From assembly GCA_035559815.1 (NCBI GenBank), contig DATMAT010000029.1, forward strand, positions 66,485-116,522: a stretch of 50,038 nt of DNA. The letters run 5' to 3'. Position 1 is the stretch's first letter; each line of letters begins with the position of its first letter. Below the pieces are notes generated by a model. The model was not told the DNA's origin, made no database searches, and saw nothing but the letters and a program-made list of their open reading frames with translations. Position numbers and translations under genes: made by a program. This DNA is from Thermodesulfobacteriota bacterium (GTDB lineage: Bacteria; Desulfobacterota_D; UBA1144; Nemesobacterales; CSP1-2). This document shows, piece after piece, positions 17,146-24,547 of this stretch.

Positions 17146-18843
17146 ATGAACGATCAACCTTGCTTGCGACCTGGCAAAATGATAACCTGTTTTATAGGAT
17201 CACGGGTAATGGCTAAGTTTGGGGAAAATTACTGCTGGATGATTAAAGACGACCCTTCGGTTTGTCCCTATATCAGACCCGGAGAAGAATATCTTATCGG
17301 GGACCTGGAAAGACGGGTCAGAGAAAAGTGTATCGAATGTAATGAGTTAAGGAGCGACCTAAAAAAACTGGCAGACGAGAAAGGCGCTATGTTTGAGGTT
17401 TTCCCACTGATTCTGGATGAGTTCTTGAAAAAGGAGCAGAAGATAAACAGTTACGGCAGGTCAGTAGAAATCAAAGAAGAGATGTTCGATGTGCTGGTTC
17501 ACCTCTCCACTTCGCTAAAACTGGTGCTGGACGTTGATGAGATACTGTACAAGGGCCTGGTGGCATTTACCGCCGGAATAAGCTTCGGATTCAATCGAGC
17601 GATCGTTCTTCTTTCCGGGAATAAGAAATTGCGGGGTTATTTTGCGCTGGGTCCTAGAAATATGGATGAGGCTGTAAGGATATGGACTGAAATATCGGAA
17701 AAGAACCTTACCGTGCTCGACCTCCTGAGATTCTCGCCGCAGATATTCAGGAGGGAAAAGGAAAAATTCAGCTACATCCTGGACAAAATGGAGTTTGACG
17801 TTAATGAGGAACTTTTCAAGAAGGCATTTGAGACCGAGGCTATTCAGAGGGTGTCCCCGGAGGATAAGATTCCTCCGGTGCTCCGTGATTTTTATGGGGA
17901 CACGCCTTTCTGGATGATTCCTTTTTTCTCTCATCTCAATCGTCTTCTGGGGGTTGTACTTCTCGATAATTTCCTCACCAGAAAAGAGGTGTCAGACGAG
18001 GAGTTAAAGGCTATGGAGGTTTTCGGCACGGAGATTTCCCTAGCCCTGGAAAGGGGGCTGACCTATGAGGAGCTCGAAGAAAAGGTGGGGACTCTGGAGG
18101 AGGCGAACCTAAAACTGAAAGAGCATCAGGAGCTCATAATGAAGCTTAGAGCGGAAGCATCTATCGGGGAGATGGTGCTTCAACTAACTCATTCTTTCAA
18201 GAACCCGGTGATTGCCATAGCCGGACTGGCCCGGGTTTTACAGAAAAGGACAACCGATTCGGTGATCACAAAGTACACTGATTCTATTCTGGAGGAGGCC
18301 TATAAGCTAGAAAAGACGCTCAAGGATTTTGTGAATTTCATCAGAACGAGATATATTTCGGATAATGCCCCTATCGATATCAACAAAATAGTCGAGCTCT
18401 TATACCAGGAGAAGAAAACCCAAGGGAAGCTTCAGGGTATAAACTTTCATCTAAACCTCACAAAGGAGATACCACCGGTTTTAGGCAACGATTATCAGTT
18501 TTATAATTGTATCGAGAACATAGTGAATAATGCGGTGGAAGCAATGACCGAGGGTGGAGAACTTTTCATAGAAACTTCCGCACAAAATGGCTTTGTTTCC
18601 ATTGCCATAAAAGATACCGGACCGGGTATTTCGGACGAGGTGATGAGGAATCTATTCAAGCCCTTTTTCACCACCAAAAGCATTGGAAGCGGCCTCGGGC
18701 TCTACACCTCCAAGGAGATCATAGAGAAAATGGGAGGTAACATAGTGGTCTCATGCGAGATTGAAAAAGGGTGCAAGGTGGTCATAAACTTGCCGGTTTT
18801 AGGAAAAGAGGTTAATTATGAAAAGAATCTTGGTAGTGGATGA
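17146..18843 (+). CDS. Cytoplasmic sensor histidine kinase with Cys-rich N-terminus and GAF-like domain
   Basis: The 565-residue protein has no membrane segments. The N-terminus holds six Cys (6, 15, 30, 40, 62, 65; the last two as CIEC), a possible metal, Fe-S or redox site. Residues about 110-305 look like a GAF-type sensor domain, followed by a coiled coil (306-338). The H-box is LTHSFKNPVIAIAGLA with H349, the N-box NNAVEAM (461-467), G1 DTGPG (490-494), and G2 GSGLGLY (514-520), so kinase activity is expected. It overlaps the response regulator by 26 bases. The start is uncertain: in-frame ATGs also occur at 17179 and 17209, and no strong Shine-Dalgarno picks one; the latest would remove C6 and C15. 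Confidence 0.85.
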   Translation: MNDQPCLRPGKMITCFIGSRVMAKFGENYCWMIKDDPSVCPYIRPGEEYLIGDLERRVREKCIECNELRSDLKKLADEKGAMFEVFPLILDEFLKKEQKINSYGRSVEIKEEMFDVLVHLSTSLKLVLDVDEILYKGLVAFTAGISFGFNRAIVLLSGNKKLRGYFALGPRNMDEAVRIWTEISEKNLTVLDLLRFSPQIFRREKEKFSYILDKMEFDVNEELFKKAFETEAIQRVSPEDKIPPVLRDFYGDTPFWMIPFFSHLNRLLGVVLLDNFLTRKEVSDEELKAMEVFGTEISLALERGLTYEELEEKVGTLEEANLKLKEHQELIMKLRAEASIGEMVLQLTHSFKNPVIAIAGLARVLQKRTTDSVITKYTDSILEEAYKLEKTLKDFVNFIRTRYISDNAPIDINKIVELLYQEKKTQGKLQGINFHLNLTKEIPPVLGNDYQFYNCIENIVNNAVEAMTEGGELFIETSAQNGFVSIAIKDTGPGISDEVMRNLFKPFFTTKSIGSGLGLYTSKEIIEKMGGNIVVSCEIEKGCKVVINLPVLGKEVNYEKNLGSG

Positions 18844-19186
18844 CGAGCCAAACATAAGGCTCGTTTATAAAGAGGTGTTGAGCGAGGAGGGCTACGAGGT
18901 ACTGGAGGCGGAATCGGCAAGAGACGCCTTTGGTATACTCGGTCATCAGCCGGTGGATATCGTTGTATTGGATATTAAACTAAGGTCAGAAAGCGGCCTC
19001 GACGTTCTTCAAAGGATAACCAGAGAATACCCGGATATCCCGGTGGTCTTGTGTTCCGCCTATGTCTCCTTCCAAAACGACTATACCTCCTGGCTGGCCG
19101 ACAGCTATATCGTAAAATCAAGCGACCCGGAAGAGTTGGTGAGAGAGGTAAACAGAGTTCTGACTAAAAGGGGAAAAGCTGAATGA
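18818..19186 (+). CDS. Single-domain (CheY-like) response regulator
   Basis: A 122-residue receiver domain only: acidic pair in VVDDEPN (D8, D9), phosphorylation site in VVLDIKL (D52), and the conserved Ser and Lys positions in VVLCSAY and YIVKSSDP. There is no output domain, so it must act through protein contact or pass phosphate on. It overlaps the kinase gene (26 bases) and the nucleotide-sugar gene (ATGA at 19183), which strongly suggests a co-translated signalling/biosynthesis operon. The cognate kinase is the preceding gene. Confidence 0.9.
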   Translation: MKRILVVDDEPNIRLVYKEVLSEEGYEVLEAESARDAFGILGHQPVDIVVLDIKLRSESGLDVLQRITREYPDIPVVLCSAYVSFQNDYTSWLADSYIVKSSDPEELVREVNRVLTKRGKAE

Positions 19187-21681
19187 GAGCGGTTGTCTTA
19201 GCCGGGGGCTTTGGAACAAGGATAAAGCCTCTGACCTATTCTCTTCCCAAGCCTATGCTCCCGCTAGCCGGGAAACCGATCCTGGAACACGTAGTCGACC
19301 TTCTTAAAAACCATGGCATAAATGACCTCGTATTTTTGCTCTATTTTCAGCCCGAGGTTATAAGGAATTACTTTCAGGATGGGGTTAAGTTCGGAGTAAA
19401 AATAACCCATGTAATACCGCCCGAGGATTACGGAACCGCCGGGGCGGTCAAGTTCGCGTCTGAATATCTCAAGGGAGACGAGCCCTTTATCATTACCAGC
19501 GGCGACCTTCTCACCGATGTTGACTTGGGTGCTTTGGTTGAATTTCATAAGAGCAGAAAAGCCATGGTAACTATCGGGCTTACCTCGGTGAAGGACCCAC
19601 TACAATTTGGCATCGTCATAACCGATAAAGAGGGCAATGTGGTGAAATTCCTGGAAAAACCGGGGTGGGGCGAGGTGTTTAGCGACTCGATAAACGCCGG
19701 AATCTATGTGATGGACCCGGCGGTTCTCGATTTTATTCCCGGGAAGCAGGCCTTTGACTTCAGCCATGACTTGTTTCCGAGACTACTCAACGAGGAGAAA
19801 CCGCTTTTCGGTTACTCACTCAGAGGCTATTGGCGCGACGTGGGGGATGCTACGTCCTACATCCAGGCTAATATGGATATCCTGGCCGGTAAGGTTAGGG
19901 TGAAAGGCTCGGGCCGGAGGTTAGATATCGTCGGTAAGGACATCTGGCTCGGCAATGACGTAGAGATAGCTCAGGATGCAGAGCTTCTGGGAACGGTCAT
20001 TATCGGTGAGGGCACAAAAATAAGTGGTAAAACGCAGATAAAGGATTCGATTATCGGCGACCACTCGGTAATTTTTCAACGTGCCAAGATAGTAAGTAGC
20101 ATACTCTGGAGTAATACCTACATTGATGAGGACTCTGAGACCGAGGGCAGTGTGATATGCTCGAACGTGAAGATTGGAAAGGGGGTAAAGATCGAACCAG
20201 GGGTGGTAGTGTCTGAAAACTGCTTGATCGGCGACGGCGCGATTATACGGGAGGGGGTTAAGATCTGGCCGAGCAAGGAGGTCGAATCCAGGGCCATAGT
20301 TTCATCTAACCTGATCTGGGGGGAAAGGTGGAAAAGGAGTCTATTCGAGGAATCAAAGGTGACCGGACTCTCGAACTTTGAGCTTACCCCGGAGTTTGCG
20401 GCAAAACTGGGTGCCGCCTTTGCCTCATTTCTACCCAAAGGCTCCTCCGTTTTGATGGGCAGGGACACTTACCGCGCGCCCAGGATGATAAAACGCGCTT
20501 TCGTGGCCGGTGTTCTTTCCGCCGGGGTCAACGTCAAGGATTTGAAGGCCATTCCCGTTCCTATTCTCCGCTATAAGCTCCAGACCTTTGGTGAGGTTGG
20601 AGGGGTTTACTTCAGATACTCGCTGGAGAATCCGGAGGTAACCGAGATACTTTTCTACGATTCTAACGGGTTTGAGATGTCTGTATCCTTCGAGAAGTCT
20701 TTTGAAAGAATATTTCAACGGGAGGACTTTCGCCGGGTTTATGAAGGAGCGGTTGGAAGGATTACCGACCAGAGCGGGATAGTTGACTACTACAAGGAGG
20801 GATTTGTAAACGCAATCAAGGGGGAGATTATAAAAGAAAAAAAATTTAGAATCGTGGTAGACTTTTCGTTTGGCCCGTCTTCTGAATACTTCTCTACGAT
20901 ACTCAGTGAATTGGGGTGCGAGGTAATAAGCCTTAATGCATATACTGTTGAACATGGAAGCGGGGTCGACCCGGACCGAGCGCTCGGGCTTCTTTCAAAC
21001 ATCGTAAAGGCCACCGGCGCAACAGCCGGGTTTTGGCTCGACCCCTGGGCGGAGAGGCTATATTTGGTGGATGAACTCGGACGTATATACAAGGACATGG
21101 ATTCACTTTTCTTGGTGTTTCAGCTAATTATCAAGGCCGAGAATTCCGGCGTCATTGCCCTTCCTCTTTTCATTCCTTCACCCGTTGAAGATGTAGCCAG
21201 AGAAAACGGGTTCAAGGTAAAAAGAACCAAAAACAGCATAAGAGCACTTTCGGAAGCGGTTAGGGATAGAGATGTTAAAGTAGTCAGCTACCCGGACGGC
21301 CGGTTTATATTCAGCGAGTTTCAGATTGCCTACGACGGCATGTTTAGCCTGGCGAAAACGCTCGAGCTCATGGCCAAGCTTGACGTAAAACTATCCGAGG
21401 TGGCCAGAGGGATTCCTCGGGTCAATTTCCTTCATCACACCGTCCCCTGCCCCTGGGAATCAAAAGGCGTGGTGATGAGGAAGGCCTCCCAGGAGGCGCT
21501 TGGCAAGGATGCAACATTTCTTGACGGGGTGAAAATTTCCTTTGACGGCTCCTGGGTTCTTATATTCCCGGATCAGTACAGGTCGATTGTTCACCTGTAT
21601 ACCGAGGCAAAATCCCCTGACCAGGCTTCCCTTCTCATGAGCGAGTACACCGAGAAGATAGAGAATTGGGTAAAAGGCTAA
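19183..21681 (+). CDS. Mannose-1-phosphate guanylyltransferase fused to a degenerate phosphomannomutase domain
   Basis: An 832-residue protein. Residues 1-235 are a nucleotidyltransferase (AGGFGTRIKPLT at 7-18, KPMLPLAGKP at 23-32, SGDLLTDVD at 106-114, LEKP, NAGIYVMDP). Residues about 250-375 are left-handed beta-helix hexapeptide repeats. Residues about 400-832 resemble a phosphohexomutase. There the active-site loop reads RYSLENPE (S480) rather than TASHNP, and the metal loop reads DPWAER (620-625) rather than DGDADR, so mutase activity is doubtful and the domain may be structural or regulatory. The product would make GDP-mannose or a similar NDP-sugar for the glycan genes in this window. 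It overlaps the response regulator gene. Confidence 0.8.
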   Translation: MRAVVLAGGFGTRIKPLTYSLPKPMLPLAGKPILEHVVDLLKNHGINDLVFLLYFQPEVIRNYFQDGVKFGVKITHVIPPEDYGTAGAVKFASEYLKGDEPFIITSGDLLTDVDLGALVEFHKSRKAMVTIGLTSVKDPLQFGIVITDKEGNVVKFLEKPGWGEVFSDSINAGIYVMDPAVLDFIPGKQAFDFSHDLFPRLLNEEKPLFGYSLRGYWRDVGDATSYIQANMDILAGKVRVKGSGRRLDIVGKDIWLGNDVEIAQDAELLGTVIIGEGTKISGKTQIKDSIIGDHSVIFQRAKIVSSILWSNTYIDEDSETEGSVICSNVKIGKGVKIEPGVVVSENCLIGDGAIIREGVKIWPSKEVESRAIVSSNLIWGERWKRSLFEESKVTGLSNFELTPEFAAKLGAAFASFLPKGSSVLMGRDTYRAPRMIKRAFVAGVLSAGVNVKDLKAIPVPILRYKLQTFGEVGGVYFRYSLENPEVTEILFYDSNGFEMSVSFEKSFERIFQREDFRRVYEGAVGRITDQSGIVDYYKEGFVNAIKGEIIKEKKFRIVVDFSFGPSSEYFSTILSELGCEVISLNAYTVEHGSGVDPDRALGLLSNIVKATGATAGFWLDPWAERLYLVDELGRIYKDMDSLFLVFQLIIKAENSGVIALPLFIPSPVEDVARENGFKVKRTKNSIRALSEAVRDRDVKVVSYPDGRFIFSEFQIAYDGMFSLAKTLELMAKLDVKLSEVARGIPRVNFLHHTVPCPWESKGVVMRKASQEALGKDATFLDGVKISFDGSWVLIFPDQYRSIVHLYTEAKSPDQASLLMSEYTEKIENWVKG

Positions 21682-21788
21682 ACCGGATAAGGCAATCTGC
21701 CTGAAATCTGCTCTTCCGGGTTCATTAAGCGAATTAACGTTCATGCTAAAGAAGGTTTGATGGCGGAGATAGCGAAAGCAGCCGACTC

Positions 21789-22217
21789 GTGAAGTCACTT
21801 ACATTGGTTTTAATCCAGTTCGTTTGCCTAGTCATGTTGGCCGTGACCGGCCCTTTGATTGCCTCAAACTCGCCATATTTTTTCCTGGAAATAGTGGGCT
21901 TACTGAGCGGGGTCTGGGCAGTATGGACAATGAGGCCCGGCCACTTCAACATCGTTCCGGATGTCCCGAAGGGTAGTAATCTGGTTACGGAAGGTCCTTA
22001 CAAATATGTCCGGCATCCCATGTATTCCTCCCTTCTTTTGGTGACACTTGCATTGGTGCTCGACCACTTTTCGAAATTTAGGCTCTTTATCTGGTTTATC
22101 TTACTCTTTGACCTTGTAATCAAACTTAGCTACGAAGAAGAGCTTCTTTCCGGTCATTTCACCGATTATTCTTCCTATAAAAAACGAACGAAGAGGCTTA
22201 TCCCCTTTTTGTTTTAG
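21789..22217 (+). CDS. Isoprenylcysteine carboxyl-methyltransferase-family membrane protein
   Basis: A 142-residue membrane protein with three or four helices and the ICMT/PEMT-type SAM-binding motif LVTEGPYKYVRHPMYSSLL followed by a final helix and YEEELLSGHFTDYSSYKKRT. Bacterial members methylate or otherwise modify small or membrane substrates; few have known functions. GTG at 21789 is the first start in this frame, with GGAGA about 20 bases upstream, too far to be convincing; ATG at 21834 is an alternative. It follows the GDP-mannose-type gene by about 100 bases and may belong to its transcript. Confidence 0.75.
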   Translation: MKSLTLVLIQFVCLVMLAVTGPLIASNSPYFFLEIVGLLSGVWAVWTMRPGHFNIVPDVPKGSNLVTEGPYKYVRHPMYSSLLLVTLALVLDHFSKFRLFIWFILLFDLVIKLSYEEELLSGHFTDYSSYKKRTKRLIPFLF

Positions 22218-22660
22218 TTAATCCTTTATTCCTTATAGCGGCAGAGGAATCGTCTTCGGGTTTTCAGCCAAAATTCTTTCTGAAAACCCGTCCAAAATAA
22301 CAGATTGGTTCGCTTCGCTCGCAATGACGAGGAGGGAAGACGGTGCTTAGTAAGAAACAACGTCCTCATTCCGGTCATTGCCAGGAAGTCCTTCGTCAGG
22401 CTCAGGATAAACTAGGACGAAGGGTGAGTAGGGGTACAAAGAATATTTCAACGAAGAGGGTTAGGACGGCGCTTGCATAGCAAACTCAAAGGAGGGGAAC
22501 CTAGTTTAAAAGACGTTTTTTCCTATCTGAAGGCCTGGTTTTACTAGTGTGAATTTTTGGTTTCTAATTATTTTAGACAGCAGTGTTTTTCTGATAATAT
22601 AACGGGAGCTTAGCATGGCGATTTTCTCGGCCTTGCTAAATCCTCGACGGGAGAACAAAT
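22218..22660. repeat. Spacer with dispersed repeats before Dabb gene
   Basis: No gene in 443 bases. It holds a GGTTCGCTTCGCTCGCAATGAC fragment near 22309-22329, a CGTCAGGCTCAGGATAAACT fragment near 22395, and the 116-bp repeat copy at 22470-22585. The last bases carry GGGAGAAC 4-12 bases ahead of the Dabb start. Confidence 0.6.
22470..22585 (+). repeat. 114-bp dispersed repeat, copy 2
   Basis: Partner of 5358-5471: the same ordered landmarks CATAGCAAAC, ACCTAGTTTAAAAGACGTTT, CTATCT, AGTGTGAA, GGTTTCTAA and TTTTAGACAGCAGTG. It ends about 75 bp before the Dabb gene, as copy 1 ends about 190 bp before the FG-GAP gene, so both copies sit in upstream regions in the same orientation relative to the following gene. 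Confidence 0.65.
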
Positions 22661-22963
22661 ATGATAAAGCACATAGTAATGTGGCGGCTTAAGGAGACTG
22701 CCGACGGTGTAGGTAAAGAAGAAAATGCAAGAAAGCTAAAGGAACAACTTGAATCCCTTAGGGATAAAATTTGCGCGATAAAACACATCGAAGTCGGTAT
22801 CAACATAAAGTATTCTGAAGCGGCCTCAGATGTTGTTCTATATTCAGAGTTTGATAGCCTGAATGACCTGGAAGCCTACCAGAAGCATCCCGAACACCAG
22901 AAGATAGTTAGCTTTGTGAATGAAGTGCGTTTGGAGAGGAGGGTGGTTGATTACGAGGTTTAG
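22661..22963 (+). CDS. Dabb (stress-responsive alpha/beta barrel) domain protein
   Basis: A 100-residue single-domain protein starting MIKHIVMWRLKE and containing IKHIEVGINI, DVVLYSEFDSLNDLEAYQKH and PEHQKIVSFV, the full set of landmarks of the Dabb ferredoxin-like barrel. Members form dimers; roles range from stress response to small-molecule cyclases, and the function here is unknown. The ATG is preceded by GGGAGAAC. It is not closely linked to its neighbours: about 200 bases separate it from the MerR-like gene, whose promoter lies in that gap. Confidence 0.85.
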   Translation: MIKHIVMWRLKETADGVGKEENARKLKEQLESLRDKICAIKHIEVGINIKYSEAASDVVLYSEFDSLNDLEAYQKHPEHQKIVSFVNEVRLERRVVDYEV

Positions 22964-23139
22964 GCTTGACGTTTTCTATTTCAGGTGATTAGGTAAGTAT
23001 GCACCAAACCGAGATAAACGGTTTTCGGTAGCGCCCGTTTTTATTAATTGTCTTCAGGTATTTCAAATAACTGTAAATAGGCATAACTCGCCGAAATCAC
23101 ATCTTTTTCCTCTTTTATCGAGCATTGGTCGAAAATGGA

Positions 23140-23169
23140 TTGACAAAGGGTTTACGATAAGCTTAATAT
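23140..23169 (+). promoter_or_regulatory. Sigma70-type promoter of the MerR-like gene
   Basis: TTGACA (23140-23145, perfect -35) and TAATAT (23164-23169) are 18 bases apart. Transcription would begin near 23176, immediately at the ATG at 23177, which suggests a leaderless or nearly leaderless mRNA. No Shine-Dalgarno is visible before the ATG. Confidence 0.5.
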
Positions 23170-23176
23170 CTTGGTT

Positions 23177-23902
23177 ATGGTAGAGATAACACTAGAAGAG
23201 CTTATCGAGAAAGCGAAAGAAAGAAACATCGACCTGGGCAGCGACCCCAAGAGTATAATCAGATTCTATACAAGGCTCGGACTATTCCCAAAACCCAAAA
23301 GGAAGAAAGCCAAGGGTACGAGAGGAAAAGCAACCAGGCTTTATTATCCAGAGTCTGCTCTGGACAAACTCGCTCAAATAAAGGCACTAAAATCCAAGGG
23401 GCTATCGCTAGATGAGATTCGGGACAGCTTTGCCCTTGGATACGTAAGGGATGCTCTGAGGGACCTTCTGAGTAAGGCCGATGACGAAAAGGTAAAACAG
23501 CTCGCCAATATCATCGGCAGTAGGGAAGAGCTTGAGTCAATAGTCGAAGCGCCGCTAGTTTACATAATCGAGGGAATGTCTCAAGAGGAGGTAAAAAAGC
23601 TGCTTACTCTATTTTGCGGCGTTGGATTTTACGCCCTTCTTGAAGCGCAGGAGGCGCTCGAAGAATTCAAAGTAAACGAGGCAAGGCGGGCACTATTTAA
23701 ATCGATATTCTACAATTCAATAGCTATGCTCAGGCTTGCCCGCACTACCGGTGATACCAAGTTGGAGTCGACTGCGTCTGAGATCTACGAGAACATGGTT
23801 CTGGCCCCTATTCGCAAAGCCAGCGACCGGGTGAGAAGGGAATTCATAAAATCAGTGGAAACTCACCTGAGAGAGAGGGAGGTAAGGAAGAGAAAGGCTT
23901 GA
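23177..23902 (+). CDS. MerR-like transcriptional regulator with long C-terminal domain
   Basis: The 241-residue protein has a MerR-type DNA-binding region: a helix-turn-helix with IIRFYTRLGLFPKP, a basic wing (KRKKAKGTRGKATRLYYPE), and the second helix pair KLAQIKALKSKGLSLDEIRD. The basic wing is longer and more Lys/Arg-rich than in typical MerR proteins. The C-terminal ~140 residues are helical with no metal-binding Cys and no recognised ligand domain. A TTG start two codons upstream (23171) is possible, but the promoter leaves no room for a leader. Targets are unknown; the convergent ACP gene and the Dabb gene are neighbours. Confidence 0.75.
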   Translation: MVEITLEELIEKAKERNIDLGSDPKSIIRFYTRLGLFPKPKRKKAKGTRGKATRLYYPESALDKLAQIKALKSKGLSLDEIRDSFALGYVRDALRDLLSKADDEKVKQLANIIGSREELESIVEAPLVYIIEGMSQEEVKKLLTLFCGVGFYALLEAQEALEEFKVNEARRALFKSIFYNSIAMLRLARTTGDTKLESTASEIYENMVLAPIRKASDRVRREFIKSVETHLREREVRKRKA

Positions 23903-23909
23903 GCCTTTT
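23893..23909. terminator. Possible bidirectional terminator between convergent genes
   Basis: Short hairpin AAAGGC-TTGA-GCCTTT overlaps the MerR-gene stop codon and is followed by TTGATTTT. It lies between the regulator and the convergent acyl carrier protein gene. The stem is only 6 bp, so the call is weak. Confidence 0.3.
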
Positions 23910-23913
23910 GATT

Positions 23914-24180
23914 TTATCTAGAGCCTGTCCGGATGCGCTCGGATATGTAGTCTGAAATACTGGTCAGGTTTGTGAGAAGTTCCCGGTTTATTTCGCTCTC
24001 GTCGATGCCAATTTCAAACTCTTCTTCCAGTGCTACTATAAGTTCGAGCGTAGCCACGGAGTCAACCCCTACACCGAGCTCGATGAGTGGGGTATCGTCT
24101 TTTATATACTCTGGTCTTAAGTCCTGAAGGAATTTATTGATTAAAACCTTTTTGACCCTATTTTTGATCTCTTGGCTCAT
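23914..24180 (-). CDS. Acyl carrier protein
   Basis: An 88-residue acidic helical protein with the phosphopantetheine site GVDSVATLEL (S41) and helix II continuing IVALEEEFEI; the flanking DDTPLIELG and ITSISDYI-like end (LTSISDYISERI) fit ACP helices I and III. Ser41 would carry 4'-phosphopantetheine. It is a specialised ACP (the site is DSV instead of DSL) and lies next to, in the same orientation as, an acyl-activating enzyme gene (24548-26020), which may load it. The ~370-bp repeat-filled gap argues against tight co-transcription. Confidence 0.9.
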   Translation of the reverse strand: MSQEIKNRVKKVLINKFLQDLRPEYIKDDTPLIELGVGVDSVATLELIVALEEEFEIGIDESEINRELLTNLTSISDYISERIRTGSR

Positions 24181-24547
24181 CTAGTTTGTAATTATACCTA
24201 TTTGGAAGCAAGAACTCTTTTATCACACTAAACGCGCCCATGCCCTAAGCCGTTCTCCAAGCATTTACCCAATCATCCTGTAGCCTGCGGATGGGGCTCG
24301 AAGGATGATTTAAAGCAAGGAGTGTTCACCCTTCGTCTCCGCTCAGGGTGAAGGGCACGGTGTTGGTGTAAGTTTTAGCTCTGCCTTCATGGTGAGCGCA
24401 GTCGAACCATCATGGTGAGCCTTTCGGCTACGCTCAAGGTAAACTCCGTCGAACCATGAGCGCTTCGACAAGCTCACTACTCAGTACTGGTAATTGGGTG
24501 AAATTCGCATAACATAAGTAGTTGAACAGCTTGACTAAGACTATCAA
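24181..24547. repeat. Spacer holding dispersed repeat copy 2 (24320-24484)
   Basis: No gene in this 367-base gap. Bases 24320-24484 match 850-1016: GAGTGTTCACCCTTCGTCTC, GGGTGAAGGGCACGG, CCTTCATGGTGAG, AACTCCGTCGAACCATGAGC, GCTCACTACTCAG in the same order. The remainder shows nothing recognisable. Confidence 0.65.
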
